Below the pieces are notes generated by a model. The model ran no database searches. It was not told the DNA's origin and saw only the letters and a list, made by a program, of their open reading frames with translations. From Bacteroidota bacterium (GTDB lineage: Bacteria > Bacteroidota > Ignavibacteria > OLB7), in the NCBI GenBank assembly GCA_018266795.1, contig JAFDZV010000044.1, forward strand, positions 19,907 to 83,906: 64,000 nt of DNA, read 5' to 3'. A program made the position numbers and the translations under genes. How positions within the stretch are numbered: the stretch's first letter is position 1; every line of letters starts with the position of its first letter. This document shows positions 26,340-34,930 of this stretch, in pieces.

Positions 26340-26835
26340 GCATTGTCTCCTGTGTGTATACGATCTGAGTGGATGCTCGCGAATGTTCTACGTGACGAAC
26401 AAGGGGCTGGATTGAGGCCAGGCGCCGCGAATCTCGAAACCGCACACCACTCTCCTTTCGCCGCCGCGATAACACCGATACGTTTGCCGCGAAAGCGCGG
26501 CCGGGCACTTCTATCGGAGGGAGAGGGACGAGGTTGCAGTAACGAGATGTACGTGTGGCGGCTACGATCGTTCCCGCCGATGCCGTGCGCCTCCTACACC
26601 GTATGGGGCAAGGCCTCCAGGGCGACTGCTCCCTGGCACGAGGCGGATGTGATTCATGGCGGATGATCAGCGGTGCGAGTATGCGAGGAGTGGATGGCAA
26701 CTCGATGCGGTACGTTCGCGATCTGCTTCCGGCCGATATATCGTACCACGACAGAGCCCGCTCCGCCGGCAGTGCAGCCGCAAGGTTCGGCCTGATGAGC
26801 ATCCGGACCGGCGCCGCTCGGGACGCGCAACACAG
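26340..26835. other. Intergenic region without recognised features
   Basis: About 500 bases between two minus-strand genes. Open frames in several phases give low-complexity Arg/Ser products. No promoter motif, repeat or stable hairpin was spotted. Confidence 0.35.
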
Positions 26836-27426
26836 CTACATCTCCGGGCCGAGCTTCGCGACGATTCGCGACTTCACCATCGCAAGCAGGCGATCGTGTG
26901 TCGGGAACGTGGAACCGAGATAGACAAGGGTGATGCAGACGGGAACGGCGAGGATCGCGAACTCGGGGTTGTAGAAGAGCACACCGATGCGGAGCGCGTA
27001 GAGCGCGAGCACGAGGCCGATCAATGAGGGGCCGGCAAGGAACACAAGGCGCACGGCAAGTGCGGTTCGGAGCATACGAAGTCCCTTCTCCACCCAGTCC
27101 GCACTCCCCTTCTCCCCCGCAGCCGCAAGACGTGCGTGCAGGTGTGCGGGGCTGAGAAGCCAGCGAGGCAGAACGGCCGCCACCACCGCGCCTACAACCA
27201 CGAGGCCGATGAAGAGATAGGTGAGCAACCACATGAAGGCAACCGGCCCCTCGGCCGGCGGACTCTCGCTGCCGAGCGCGTACAGGAAGAAGTTGACGGC
27301 GAGGCCGAACATGCACGCGAACGCGATGCCGGCATGGATCATCTGAAAGTCGCGTGCGCGTGCGGGCGTAAGACGCTGAGCAAAGGTATCGAAGGCTGAA
27401 TCGGCGGAGGGTTGGGAAGGGGTCAT
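26836..27426 (-). CDS. Four-helix integral membrane protein of unknown function
   Basis: 196 residues. Four hydrophobic helices: about 34-51 (IHAGIAFACMFGLAVNFFL), 65-92 (AFMWLLTYLFIGLVVVGAVVA), 126-145 (LVFLAGPSLIGLVLALYAL) and 150-172 (LFYNPEFAILAVPVCITLVY). The loop between helices 2 and 3 is charged. AAGGA lies nine bases before ATG 27426, which decides against an upstream ATG at 27444. No family is recognised. Neighbours give no clear functional clue. Confidence 0.75.
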   Translation of the reverse strand: MTPSQPSADSAFDTFAQRLTPARARDFQMIHAGIAFACMFGLAVNFFLYALGSESPPAEGPVAFMWLLTYLFIGLVVVGAVVAAVLPRWLLSPAHLHARLAAAGEKGSADWVEKGLRMLRTALAVRLVFLAGPSLIGLVLALYALRIGVLFYNPEFAILAVPVCITLVYLGSTFPTHDRLLAMVKSRIVAKLGPEM

Positions 27427-27503
27427 CGAGAAGTGTCCTTGCATGTACAGACGAGCACCCAACTTACAACGCCGCGATGAATGTGGCGTACAGCAGTGTC
27501 ACC

Positions 27504-28157
27504 TCAATTGCGATCGCGCAGGGAGCGCATTCCCTCCTCCACCTCCTCGCGAGGGAGCCCGCCGGAGAGGAGATCGTCATCACCGCGGCCAAGAAGACGC
27601 TGGTAGAAAGGGATCGCATCGCCGTCACGATCGGCAGTCCCCGCATCCAGCATCTCGTACAGAAGGTCCTCCGCATCGGCATAGTATCCGGTAAGCTCCA
27701 GATGGCGGAGCAGTCGCCGCTGAACCGATGGGTCGAGCCCGCAGGCAGCGCAGCGCTCGATCATCAACTCCAGCGTATCCACCGCGTCCAGCGGAAGCGC
27801 AACCGTTCCATCACCGTACGCATCGAGCAGCAGCAGCAGCGCACGCTCGTAGCTGCCGCACGGCTCGTACTGCGCATCATCGCGGCGGGAGTCGATATCG
27901 CCGAGTTCCTTCAGGAGGCTTGCAAGCGCTACGGCGCGATGTGGTTGGAACTCCCCCTCCTCCACGCAGAGCTCATGCAGTTGTTCCTCTGTCGCCTCGC
28001 GCAATGCCCTGGCCCCGATGCCGAAGATCTTTCCCAGGAAGTCCTGCACCTCCACCTCCGCCACATCGAACCGCCGGGTCTCCTTCAGAAACAACACGCG
28101 GGCCAGCACGTAGCCGAGTTGTTCCACCATCGTCAGTATGTAATCACGCTTGAGCAT
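27504..28157 (-). CDS. DUF6483-like protein
   Basis: 217 residues, all-helical and soluble. The N-terminus MLKRDYILTMVEQLGYVLAR with a following ARVLFLKETRRFDVAEVEVQ matches a family of uncharacterised proteins seen mostly in Bacteroidota and Firmicutes. A helical repeat-like middle (DAVDTLELMIERC, LLRHLELTGYYADAEDLLY) could be TPR-related. No catalytic motif seen. Start ATG 28157 matches the conserved MLKRDY beginning. Confidence 0.7.
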   Translation of the reverse strand: MLKRDYILTMVEQLGYVLARVLFLKETRRFDVAEVEVQDFLGKIFGIGARALREATEEQLHELCVEEGEFQPHRAVALASLLKELGDIDSRRDDAQYEPCGSYERALLLLLDAYGDGTVALPLDAVDTLELMIERCAACGLDPSVQRRLLRHLELTGYYADAEDLLYEMLDAGTADRDGDAIPFYQRLLGRGDDDLLSGGLPREEVEEGMRSLRDRN

Positions 28158-28230
28158 CCAATCGATCGTTGGTCGTGAATCGTGTGATGTGCCGTACAAC
28201 CGTTGCGCCCCACAAAGCGGGCGAAGCGGA

Positions 28231-29268
28231 TCAACGAGCGGACCAGTGATAGGAACGTGTCCACTTCAGATAGGCGTCCTCCGCCTTCGCGTCATCCCGG
28301 CAGGCAGTACGTTCCTCCGGCTGCAGCGTGCGCGTTACGATGCACACCATGGTTTCGATATAGCCTTCGCGCTCCGCGGCAACAACGTACGGCCGATAGT
28401 AGCGTCCGGCAAATGACGGCTCATGTACGTGGCCAGTGTTGCTGCCGATCAACTGGAGCGCGGCACGGAGATGGTCCGGCAGCATGGCCTGGCCCTCCGT
28501 GGCCGCGTGCGGAGCCGCCGCAACGATGGCCGCATCCACGCCGGAGAAGTCCCCCTCCTCATGGTGCCGGCTTGGCTTGAATGTGGCGGCGCCGGAGACC
28601 GTGGGAGGAAGTTTCAGGAGCGCGCGGAGCATCTGTATCGCCGACTCCGCTCTGCCGGACGACGGCTCCAACAGCAGCGCACGCGAAAGCGCAAGGAGCG
28701 CCGGAACGCGATATCCCCGCACGAAGTACAGCTGGCCAAGTCCGAAGTGGCTGCTGGCATGGTTCGGGTTGAGAAGGAGCGCATGCTCGAATGCATCGCG
28801 GGCGCCGTTCAGTTTGTTCAGACCGAGCGACGTAACGGCAAGGTTGTAGTAGAGAAGGAAGTTGGTGGAATCGAACCGCAGCCCCTCGCGATAGGTGCTC
28901 TCGGCCTCCTGCGGCCGTCCCATCCTGTCGTAGCAGGCACCGAGCGTAACGTAGAAGGAGCCCAGGTGTTCGGATTCGTACTGCACACCGCGCCGCGCAA
29001 CCTGCTCGCAGGCGGCAAACTCCTGGCGCTCGTAGCGGCAGGTAGCGAGCTCGTAGAGTGCGTCCACATTGTGCGGATTCATCGCGAGCACCTTTTCGTA
29101 GCGGGCTATCGCTGCATCGACGTCCTGGTGGTCGTGAAACTCGTTCGCCTCCTCCACCAGACGGCGCTCCTCGCTGCTCGGCGCAACCGGCTGACGTTTC
29201 TGGGCGTGCGCCGAACCCGCGATCGCAACGAGCGCGAACAGTGGCCAGAGGATTCGGGTACGCATCAT
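28231..29268 (-). CDS. Secreted TPR-repeat protein
   Basis: 345 residues. A signal peptide (MMRTRILWPLFALVAIAGSA, cleavage near HAQ) precedes about five TPR units between residues 28 and 190, for example AAIARYEKVLAMNPHNVDAL and DAFEHALLLNPNHASSHFGL. The last 120 residues include a SFAGRYYRPYVVAAEREGY segment with no known domain. Tandem ATGs at 29268 and 29265 are both usable. Probably periplasmic protein-protein interaction; partner unknown. It starts 78 bases left of the hydrolase gene on the same strand. Confidence 0.8.
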   Translation of the reverse strand: MMRTRILWPLFALVAIAGSAHAQKRQPVAPSSEERRLVEEANEFHDHQDVDAAIARYEKVLAMNPHNVDALYELATCRYERQEFAACEQVARRGVQYESEHLGSFYVTLGACYDRMGRPQEAESTYREGLRFDSTNFLLYYNLAVTSLGLNKLNGARDAFEHALLLNPNHASSHFGLGQLYFVRGYRVPALLALSRALLLEPSSGRAESAIQMLRALLKLPPTVSGAATFKPSRHHEEGDFSGVDAAIVAAAPHAATEGQAMLPDHLRAALQLIGSNTGHVHEPSFAGRYYRPYVVAAEREGYIETMVCIVTRTLQPEERTACRDDAKAEDAYLKWTRSYHWSAR

Positions 29269-29345
29269 GAACGGAAATACCTGGGTTACGCCGGGAAGGG
29301 AATATAGCGGCAATCGGTGAGTGGTGGAAGCGTCCGGGCTGTGGC

Positions 29346-30059
29346 TCAGAAGGACGGGCCGCCCGTGATGGGGCTCAGGCCGGCAAGGAAATGCCGGATT
29401 GCCTCGGCGCACGCCTCAGGGGCCGCCTGCAATGCGAGGTGGGGAGCATCGACTGCAACGATGCGGCAATCCGGACGCAGCCGGGCGATGTAGTTCGCGG
29501 AGGCATGGCCAAGCAGCCGGTCGCGGGTGGGTGAAAGCACCAGCAGAGGCACACCGGTACGCTGTAGCGAACGCGAGGCATCGGCGCGAAGCACGAGGCG
29601 GATCCGCGAGGCGATCACCCGCACGGGAACGGACCGGACAATGTCGCGAACCGAACGCAGAAGCCATTCCGGCACGGGGCCGTTCAACATCAGCCTGCGG
29701 AGCAGCGTCCCCACGGGAATCGGAACGAAGGGGGCGGCCCGCGATGCCGCTCGAACCAGAGCGCGGAGAGGCAACGGCAGCGGACATCGCACGAAGGATG
29801 CCACGAGCACCAGGCCCCGCACACGATCGCCGAGCATGACCGCGAGCTCCGCGGCAACCGGACCGGAGAAGGACTCCGCGACAATCACCAGCGCATCCCC
29901 GCCTTCGGCGTGCCGCGCAGCAAGACGGACAAGATCTGCGTAGCCGGGGCGCTCGTCCACCGGATAGGGAACAACAACGGCCTCATCTGCGGTCCCCATT
30001 GCATGGATGAACCGCTCGAACAGTTTGCCGGTACCATCCATGCCCGGCAGCAGCAGCAT
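29346..30059 (-). CDS. Alpha/beta hydrolase
   Basis: 237 residues, soluble. An early oxyanion-type segment LLLPGMDGTG is followed by the nucleophile elbow AESFSGP (S65, a G-to-E variant of GxSxG), acid Asp in PTRDRLL and final His in APHLALQ, in canonical order. Likely an esterase or thioesterase-like enzyme; substrate unknown. GGGAGGAG eight bases before ATG 30059 supports this start over ATG 30095. Lies 39 bases after the small membrane protein gene on the same strand. Confidence 0.82.
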   Translation of the reverse strand: MLLLPGMDGTGKLFERFIHAMGTADEAVVVPYPVDERPGYADLVRLAARHAEGGDALVIVAESFSGPVAAELAVMLGDRVRGLVLVASFVRCPLPLPLRALVRAASRAAPFVPIPVGTLLRRLMLNGPVPEWLLRSVRDIVRSVPVRVIASRIRLVLRADASRSLQRTGVPLLVLSPTRDRLLGHASANYIARLRPDCRIVAVDAPHLALQAAPEACAEAIRHFLAGLSPITGGPSF

Positions 30060-30098
30060 CCGCACGGCTCCTCCCTGTAATCCGCGATGGTGCATGCG

Positions 30099-30473
30099 CT
30101 ACTGCCGGCTTGCGCGGGGCTGTCCTGCCGGGCGGCCATAGCGCTGTGTAGCGAAGCCCACGATCAATCCCACGATGCTGCCGGGAATCATGATCTCGAG
30201 ATAGTAGTGCCTACCGGTCTGCGGATCGGGCATCATCGCAGCCAGATAGGCCAGCAACATACCGACCCCGAGGCCGATAATGATTCCGAGCGGCAGCGAC
30301 CGAAGCTTCGTGGCCACGAAGCCAACGATCACCCCGGCAATGATTCCCTTGATCATGGATCCGATCACGATGCCGAGGATCTTGGGCGACATTCCCGGGT
30401 ACAGCAGCGCGGTGAGCCCGTCGAAGACGCCGAGTATTCCGCCGAGAACGATTCCGAGTAACGGTTTGGACAT
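30099..30473 (-). CDS. Small glycine-rich membrane protein
   Basis: 124 residues with four hydrophobic, glycine-zipper-like helices: LLGIVLGGILGVFDGLTALL, KILGIVIGSMIKGIIAGVIV, LPLGIIIGLGVGMLLAYLAA and IMIPGSIVGLIVGFA. A pore- or scaffold-forming packing is plausible from the GxxxG spacing, but no family is recognised. GAGG upstream of ATG 30473 is a usable ribosome binding site. Possibly cotranscribed with the alpha/beta hydrolase. Confidence 0.75.
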   Translation of the reverse strand: MSKPLLGIVLGGILGVFDGLTALLYPGMSPKILGIVIGSMIKGIIAGVIVGFVATKLRSLPLGIIIGLGVGMLLAYLAAMMPDPQTGRHYYLEIMIPGSIVGLIVGFATQRYGRPAGQPRASRQ

Positions 30474-30553
30474 GGTAATACCTCACTGATGATGAAGGGC
30501 GGTGCGCCTGCCTGAGCGGCCGCGCACCGCACTGCAAATGTTCACGCAACCGG

Positions 30554-30922
30554 TCACGACCCGGCGGCCGCATCGAACTGGATCAGCCCGAACTCGTTCC
30601 CCTCGGTGTCGCGGAAGTATCCCAGATAGCCTACTCCCGGAACGGCTGACTTCGGAACCGTCTGCGTGCCGCCGTTCGCCGCGATCCTGGCCGCCCACTC
30701 GTCGAACGACGGCACATCGATAACGTTGTTCGCACGCTCCTCCGGGCTGTTCCGGCGTCCCATGCCTCCATCGATACCCGGCCCCTCGGTGCCGGTGGCG
30801 ATCATCCAGTAATCCATGGGGCCATCCCACTTCGTGAACGTCCATCCGAACACGTTGGAGTAGAACGACTCTGCACGGGCGGGATCGTTTGCCAATAGTT
30901 CGAAGTGGCTGATACGTTGCAT
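30554..30922 (-). CDS. VOC/glyoxalase-superfamily protein
   Basis: 122 residues, one VOC half-module pair (MQRISHFELLANDPARAESF ... GYLGYFRDTEGNEFGLIQFD). The first His and the terminal GNEFGL Glu-type ligand position are kept, as in bleomycin-resistance/dioxygenase-like single-domain members. Substrate not inferable. AAGGAGG nine bases before ATG 30922 is one of the best ribosome binding sites in the window and excludes the longer frame to 30982. Confidence 0.88.
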   Translation of the reverse strand: MQRISHFELLANDPARAESFYSNVFGWTFTKWDGPMDYWMIATGTEGPGIDGGMGRRNSPEERANNVIDVPSFDEWAARIAANGGTQTVPKSAVPGVGYLGYFRDTEGNEFGLIQFDAAAGS

Positions 30923-31040
30923 CGTGACTGCCTCCTTGCTGGCGCATTGAAGTGTTGAATCGGCGCGCCTCACCACGAGCACCGCGCCGGGAGGCTTGCG
31001 CTCCCCTCCATCGTTCCATTCAACGTCCTGCAGAGGATCT

Positions 31041-32078
31041 TTAACGTCCCATCAAAAAAAATACCACGGCGCGCATCACGAGATAGGCCAGCACCAGGAG
31101 AACCAGGAACCGATGCCGGCGCGTCCATCGCAGCGCCCGCTCCAACAGGTTCTCGCGGTAGGCCGAGACCGCGGCGCCGTCCAGAAAGCGGAGCACGTCA
31201 TCGGCAAGGAACGCGGCGGATTGATAGCGCGCGGCCGGCCGCTCCTCCATCGCCTTCCGGCAGATCGCCTCGAGCGCACGCGCACCCCAGACTCCGTAGG
31301 CGCGCACGGCCGCATGCAGCGCGCCGGCACGCGCGCCCGGATCGGGGGGCGGCGTACCGTTCAGGAGAAAGAAGAGGATGCCGCCGAGCGCATGAATATC
31401 GGATCGCTCGTCCACCTCCCCGCTGCTTCCACGAGCCTGTTCCGGCGCCATGTAGTACGGCGTGCCCATGATGGCTCCGTGGGCGGTGTGGTGCCCGCTT
31501 CCGGCAACGTCGCGAGCCCCGGCTCCTGCATCGGATGCGTTGCCCGCGGCAGCGGCGTCATCGAGCAGCCGCGCTATCCCCCAGTCCATCACCAGCACCT
31601 CGCCGAACGTTCCCACCATGATGTTTTCCGGCTTGAGATCGCGATGCAGCACACCTCGCGAGTGTGCGAACGCAACCGCCTCACAGACCTTGTGGAACAG
31701 GCGCAGCCGGTCCGGCAAGCCCTCCAGGAGAGTGACATGGCGGTCCAGGCGCTCGCCGTCCACATACTTCATGGTGAAGAAGACGCGTCCATCCGCAAGG
31801 CGCCCAACGTCGTGCACCGGAACGATGCCTGGATGTTCCAGCCGCGCAACGATGCGCGCCTCGCGCAGCATCCGCTCCGCGAGATCGTTGCTGGCCAGCG
31901 GTGCAGCAAGCACCTTCAGCGCAACACGCCGCTCCAGGGCGGTATCCTCCACGAGGTAGACTTCCCCCATTCCGCCCGAGGCAATGAAGCTCTGGATGCG
32001 GTATCCGGTCCCGCTCAGATCGGGCCAGACCGTTTCCCGGCGCAGGCGCTCGAGCACGCTGTCGGAAAGCCAGGTCAT
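31041..32078 (-). CDS. Tail-anchored Ser/Thr protein kinase
   Basis: 345 residues. Hanks-type kinase: glycine loop SGGMGEVYLVED (34-45), invariant K55 in VALKVL, HRDLKPEN (145-152), DWG in place of DFG (VMDWGIA, 163-169) and APE in YYMAPEQARG. The C-terminus is a single membrane helix (FLVLLVLAYLVMRAVVFFLM) with no extracellular sensor domain. It overlaps the upstream sigma-factor gene by ATGA, so the two are made together and probably form one signalling unit in which the kinase acts on, or with, the sigma factor. DWG variants occur in active bacterial kinases. Activating signal unknown. Confidence 0.92.
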   Translation of the reverse strand: MTWLSDSVLERLRRETVWPDLSGTGYRIQSFIASGGMGEVYLVEDTALERRVALKVLAAPLASNDLAERMLREARIVARLEHPGIVPVHDVGRLADGRVFFTMKYVDGERLDRHVTLLEGLPDRLRLFHKVCEAVAFAHSRGVLHRDLKPENIMVGTFGEVLVMDWGIARLLDDAAAAGNASDAGAGARDVAGSGHHTAHGAIMGTPYYMAPEQARGSSGEVDERSDIHALGGILFFLLNGTPPPDPGARAGALHAAVRAYGVWGARALEAICRKAMEERPAARYQSAAFLADDVLRFLDGAAVSAYRENLLERALRWTRRHRFLVLLVLAYLVMRAVVFFLMGR

Positions 32079-32815
32079 GCCGCAGTTACCCCCAGCAGCA
32101 GAGCCGCCTCGCTCCGGAACTCCTCCTCGCTTGCCGTCAGTTCGTGAAGAGCGTCGAGAAGCGCACGCCGGAGATCGCGACGTATCGCGGCGAGATAGTT
32201 CGTGACGGCCACGGTGGTAACCCCGAACTCGCCGGCAAGCTCGCGATAGCTGGGGGGCGGGCCGTCTGCATCGTCCGCAAGCACCACACGCTCCAGGAGC
32301 GCCGTGTGCACGGGACGCCCGGCGTCGGCAAGAGCCGCCTGCACGCGCCGCACGGCAAGCATGTAAAGGCTCCGCACGAACTCGCGGTCGAAGCAGGCAT
32401 CCGCATCGCTCACGGCGCCGGCTGCGGCGATCGCACGTTCCGCCTCCTCCGCATCCAGCGCGATATGCTCGGCATCGCCGCCGCGCTTGATTCTTCGCTC
32501 CGCCTTCATGTGATTTGCCACGAAGCCGTCCAGGCATGTGCGGAGATAGGTGCGGAAGCGGGCACGCGAAGGATCGTAGCGGCCAAGCAGGTTGCGCTCG
32601 ATCAGTTCGGCGAAGAAGCCGTGCGTGAGATCCTCCGCCTCATCACGCTCACGGTTCCAGCGCAGCCGGATGTAGGTATAGACCGGAAGGCGATAGGCCG
32701 CTGCCACGGCGGCAAGTCCGCGCGCGCGCGTGCCACCATCGGCGCTCGCGGCAGCGGCGATCGCTGAGATGCGCGTGGATGGGAAGCGGTTCGAGGAAGA
32801 GGAAGCGTTGCTCAT
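32075..32815 (-). CDS. ECF-like sigma factor, large variant
   Basis: 246 residues, long for an ECF factor (usually near 190). Sigma region 2 covers about 35-110 (RLRWNRERDEAEDLTHGFFA, RFRTYLRTCLDGFVANHMK). An acidic linker (120-150) is followed by a region 4 helix-turn-helix (SYRELAGEFGVTTVAVTNYL, then RRDLRRALLDAL). The EDLTHGFFAELIERNLL wording is seen in sigma factors of groups associated with protein kinases in Planctomycetes and relatives. The next gene, overlapping by ATGA, is such a kinase. No anti-sigma factor is nearby. Start ATG 32815 or 32866. Confidence 0.82.
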   Translation of the reverse strand: MSNASSSSNRFPSTRISAIAAAASADGGTRARGLAAVAAAYRLPVYTYIRLRWNRERDEAEDLTHGFFAELIERNLLGRYDPSRARFRTYLRTCLDGFVANHMKAERRIKRGGDAEHIALDAEEAERAIAAAGAVSDADACFDREFVRSLYMLAVRRVQAALADAGRPVHTALLERVVLADDADGPPPSYRELAGEFGVTTVAVTNYLAAIRRDLRRALLDALHELTASEEEFRSEAALLLGVTAA

Positions 32816-32972
32816 AAACGCGAATGGAGATCGGGATGGCGCATGCGCGCCGTTCCAATATGGCAATCGCAGCCGAAGAATCCGCAGGATGCAGGATGAG
32901 CCACCGCAGCGGACGCAGAGGAACGCAAAGGGAGAATGGCTGGCGATGCATGCATGGGCCTATATTGGCACC

Positions 32973-34037
32973 ATGCGTTCACACGAGTTCATGATCTACG
33001 GCGCCACCGGTTTCACGGGAAGGCTGATTGCGGAGGAGGCGGTGCGCCGCGGACATCGCCCGCTGCTTGCGGGGAGGTCGCAGGGGCCGCTCGCGGAACT
33101 GGCCGTGCGCCTGGGTCTGGAGCATGCGGCGTTCGACCTCGGCGATCACCGGCGGCTGGTGAAAGCCGTGAGCGATGTCGATCTGGTGCTCCACGTCGCC
33201 GGCCCGTTCGTCTTTACCGCCGCTCCGATGGTGCGGGCCTGCCTGGAGGCGGGAACCAACTATATCGACATCACGGGGGAGCTACCCGTGCTTCAGGCCA
33301 CATTCGCCTGCGACGACGAAGCGCGCTCAGCCGGCGTTGCGCTGGTTACCGCCTGCGGGTTCGACGTGATCCCCACGGACTGCCTGGCGGCGATGGTCGC
33401 GGCGCGGCTGCCGGACGCAACGAACCTGGAGATCGCCATCAACACCGGAACCACGCCCTCCCCGGGAACGCTTCTCTCCACCATCGAATCGCTTCCACGC
33501 GGCGGCTGGGTGCGTAGAGAGGGACTGCTCTGGCCGTATGCGCTGGGACGCGGAGCAAGGCGCCAACGCTTCCACGATCGCGAACGCACGGTGCTGCCGA
33601 TGCCGATCGGCGATCTGGAGACCGCATGGCGATCCACCGGCATTCCGAACATCACCACCTGCTTCTCCGCCCCGCGCTGGCTTCCTCCGCTGATTCGGAT
33701 TCTGGGCCCGTTGCTGAGGCCGCTGGTGCGGATGCAGAGAGCGGGGGCGTTCATCCGGCGCATCGCATTGCGATACGCACCGGGACCGGAGCGGGAACTG
33801 CAGCAGCATGGATTCGCCTCCGTATGGGCGCGCGTCTCCAACCGGCAGGGAGAGCGTGCAGAGGCATGGCTCCAGACCGCGGAGCCGTATAGATTCACGG
33901 CGATGGCAACGGTAATGGCGGCCGAGTACGTGCTGGTAACCCGCCCCATCGGAGCGCTGGCTCCCTCGCAGGCACTCGGCGCGGACTTCGTGCTGAAGGT
34001 GCCGGGCTCAAGGTTGTTGGAGGGATTGGAGGGGTGA
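32973..34037 (+). CDS. Saccharopine dehydrogenase-like oxidoreductase
   Basis: 354 residues. NAD(P)-binding Rossmann start MIYGATGFTGRLIAEEA, then HVAGPFVFTAAPMVRACLEA, YIDITGE and ACGFDVIPTDCLA. These match the saccharopine-dehydrogenase-like/trans-acting enoyl reductase group. Members reduce polyketide or lipid intermediates or have unknown roles; there is no lysine-pathway gene nearby. The TATATTGG at 32960 close to ATG 32973 resembles a -7 element. A perfect hairpin follows the stop. The only plus-strand gene between about 20 and 45 kb. Confidence 0.82.
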   Translation: MRSHEFMIYGATGFTGRLIAEEAVRRGHRPLLAGRSQGPLAELAVRLGLEHAAFDLGDHRRLVKAVSDVDLVLHVAGPFVFTAAPMVRACLEAGTNYIDITGELPVLQATFACDDEARSAGVALVTACGFDVIPTDCLAAMVAARLPDATNLEIAINTGTTPSPGTLLSTIESLPRGGWVRREGLLWPYALGRGARRQRFHDRERTVLPMPIGDLETAWRSTGIPNITTCFSAPRWLPPLIRILGPLLRPLVRMQRAGAFIRRIALRYAPGPERELQQHGFASVWARVSNRQGERAEAWLQTAEPYRFTAMATVMAAEYVLVTRPIGALAPSQALGADFVLKVPGSRLLEGLEG

Positions 34038-34046
34038 TGAGTGCAC

Positions 34047-34086
34047 GAGTTATGGGTGTGGCGACATAACTCATCACCCATAACTC
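34047..34086. terminator. Bidirectional terminator-like hairpin
   Basis: Perfect 12-bp arms GAGTTATGGGTG (34047-34058) and CACCCATAACTC (34075-34086), loop 16 bases. Begins 10 bases past the saccharopine-dehydrogenase-like stop and 35 bases beyond the convergent gene that ends at 34121. Confidence 0.6.
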
Positions 34087-34120
34087 ACATGGGGTAAGCG
34101 GAGCAGCCGGTGCGGACCGC

Positions 34121-34930
34121 CTACTTCCCGTTCGGAAAGAAGAGCGTCGGCGCCTCGCCGGTGACGGCCTTCCAGGTGTTCACGCGCACGGCGGCGTCCA
34201 GCAAGGTACCAACCTGATAGCGGACGGCACCGACCACGCAGAAGAACGCAGGGCACGCGGACGTTCCAAGATGGTGAAACTCTCGATCGACATAGGTGTA
34301 GACATCCGCATTCAGCACGGGATGATCAAACACCGTACGTTTTGCAAACGTCCAGCTTTTCCAAGAATCCGTTGTGGGCGCGGATGCCAGTAGAAACAGC
34401 CTCCAGAGATGGAGGCCGTTTGTATCCGTATAGGATGCAGCAACAAGGCTCCTCCTCACATCGCCGGATGCTGAGTCGATATTCGACTCTCCATTCCGTG
34501 CAAAATAGCTGTTGATGTGTTCCACCTTCCATGCCAGCAGATAGATCCCGTTGACATGCGCCAGCGTATCCGATACACGGAACCGCCTGCTCATCACGAA
34601 GAAGATCGGCAGGCCAGCGAGCATGCTGTCCTGCGTTGTCGATTTCGTGAAGCCCCAACCGGGATACCGAACCTGCCCGTACACCTCGCGGTAGATGCCG
34701 GACACGTCGAACGGCGGCATGGGGTCCGCACTGTCCGCCGCCTGCATGGCGTACCGACCTGATGTGTTCACCTCCTGTGCAAATGCAGTTCCAGGCATGC
34801 GGCCCCACGCTATCGCAAACGCAACAGCAATCGAGGTTGCGACATGACGACTGCGGCGTCGAGTGAAAGAGGCTCGGCCTGCCGGATGCCTTCTAGAAAC
34901 GCCACATTTTTTTATTCTTATCCTTTTCAT
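34121..34930 (-). CDS. Secreted protein of unknown function
   Basis: 269 residues. A basic N-terminus is followed by a membrane-like stretch (VATSIAVAFAIAWG) and a probable cleavage after TAFAQ. The mature part is aromatic-rich with an EHINSYFARNGESNID region and a CPAFFC segment; no domain recognised. Lower GC than flanking DNA. The 5' end overlaps the previous gene by 38 bases. A GGAG eight bases before ATG 34930 supports this start within the overlap, so translation is coupled to the upstream gene. Could be a partner of that protein. Confidence 0.55.
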   Translation of the reverse strand: MKRIRIKKCGVSRRHPAGRASFTRRRSRHVATSIAVAFAIAWGRMPGTAFAQEVNTSGRYAMQAADSADPMPPFDVSGIYREVYGQVRYPGWGFTKSTTQDSMLAGLPIFFVMSRRFRVSDTLAHVNGIYLLAWKVEHINSYFARNGESNIDSASGDVRRSLVAASYTDTNGLHLWRLFLLASAPTTDSWKSWTFAKRTVFDHPVLNADVYTYVDREFHHLGTSACPAFFCVVGAVRYQVGTLLDAAVRVNTWKAVTGEAPTLFFPNGK

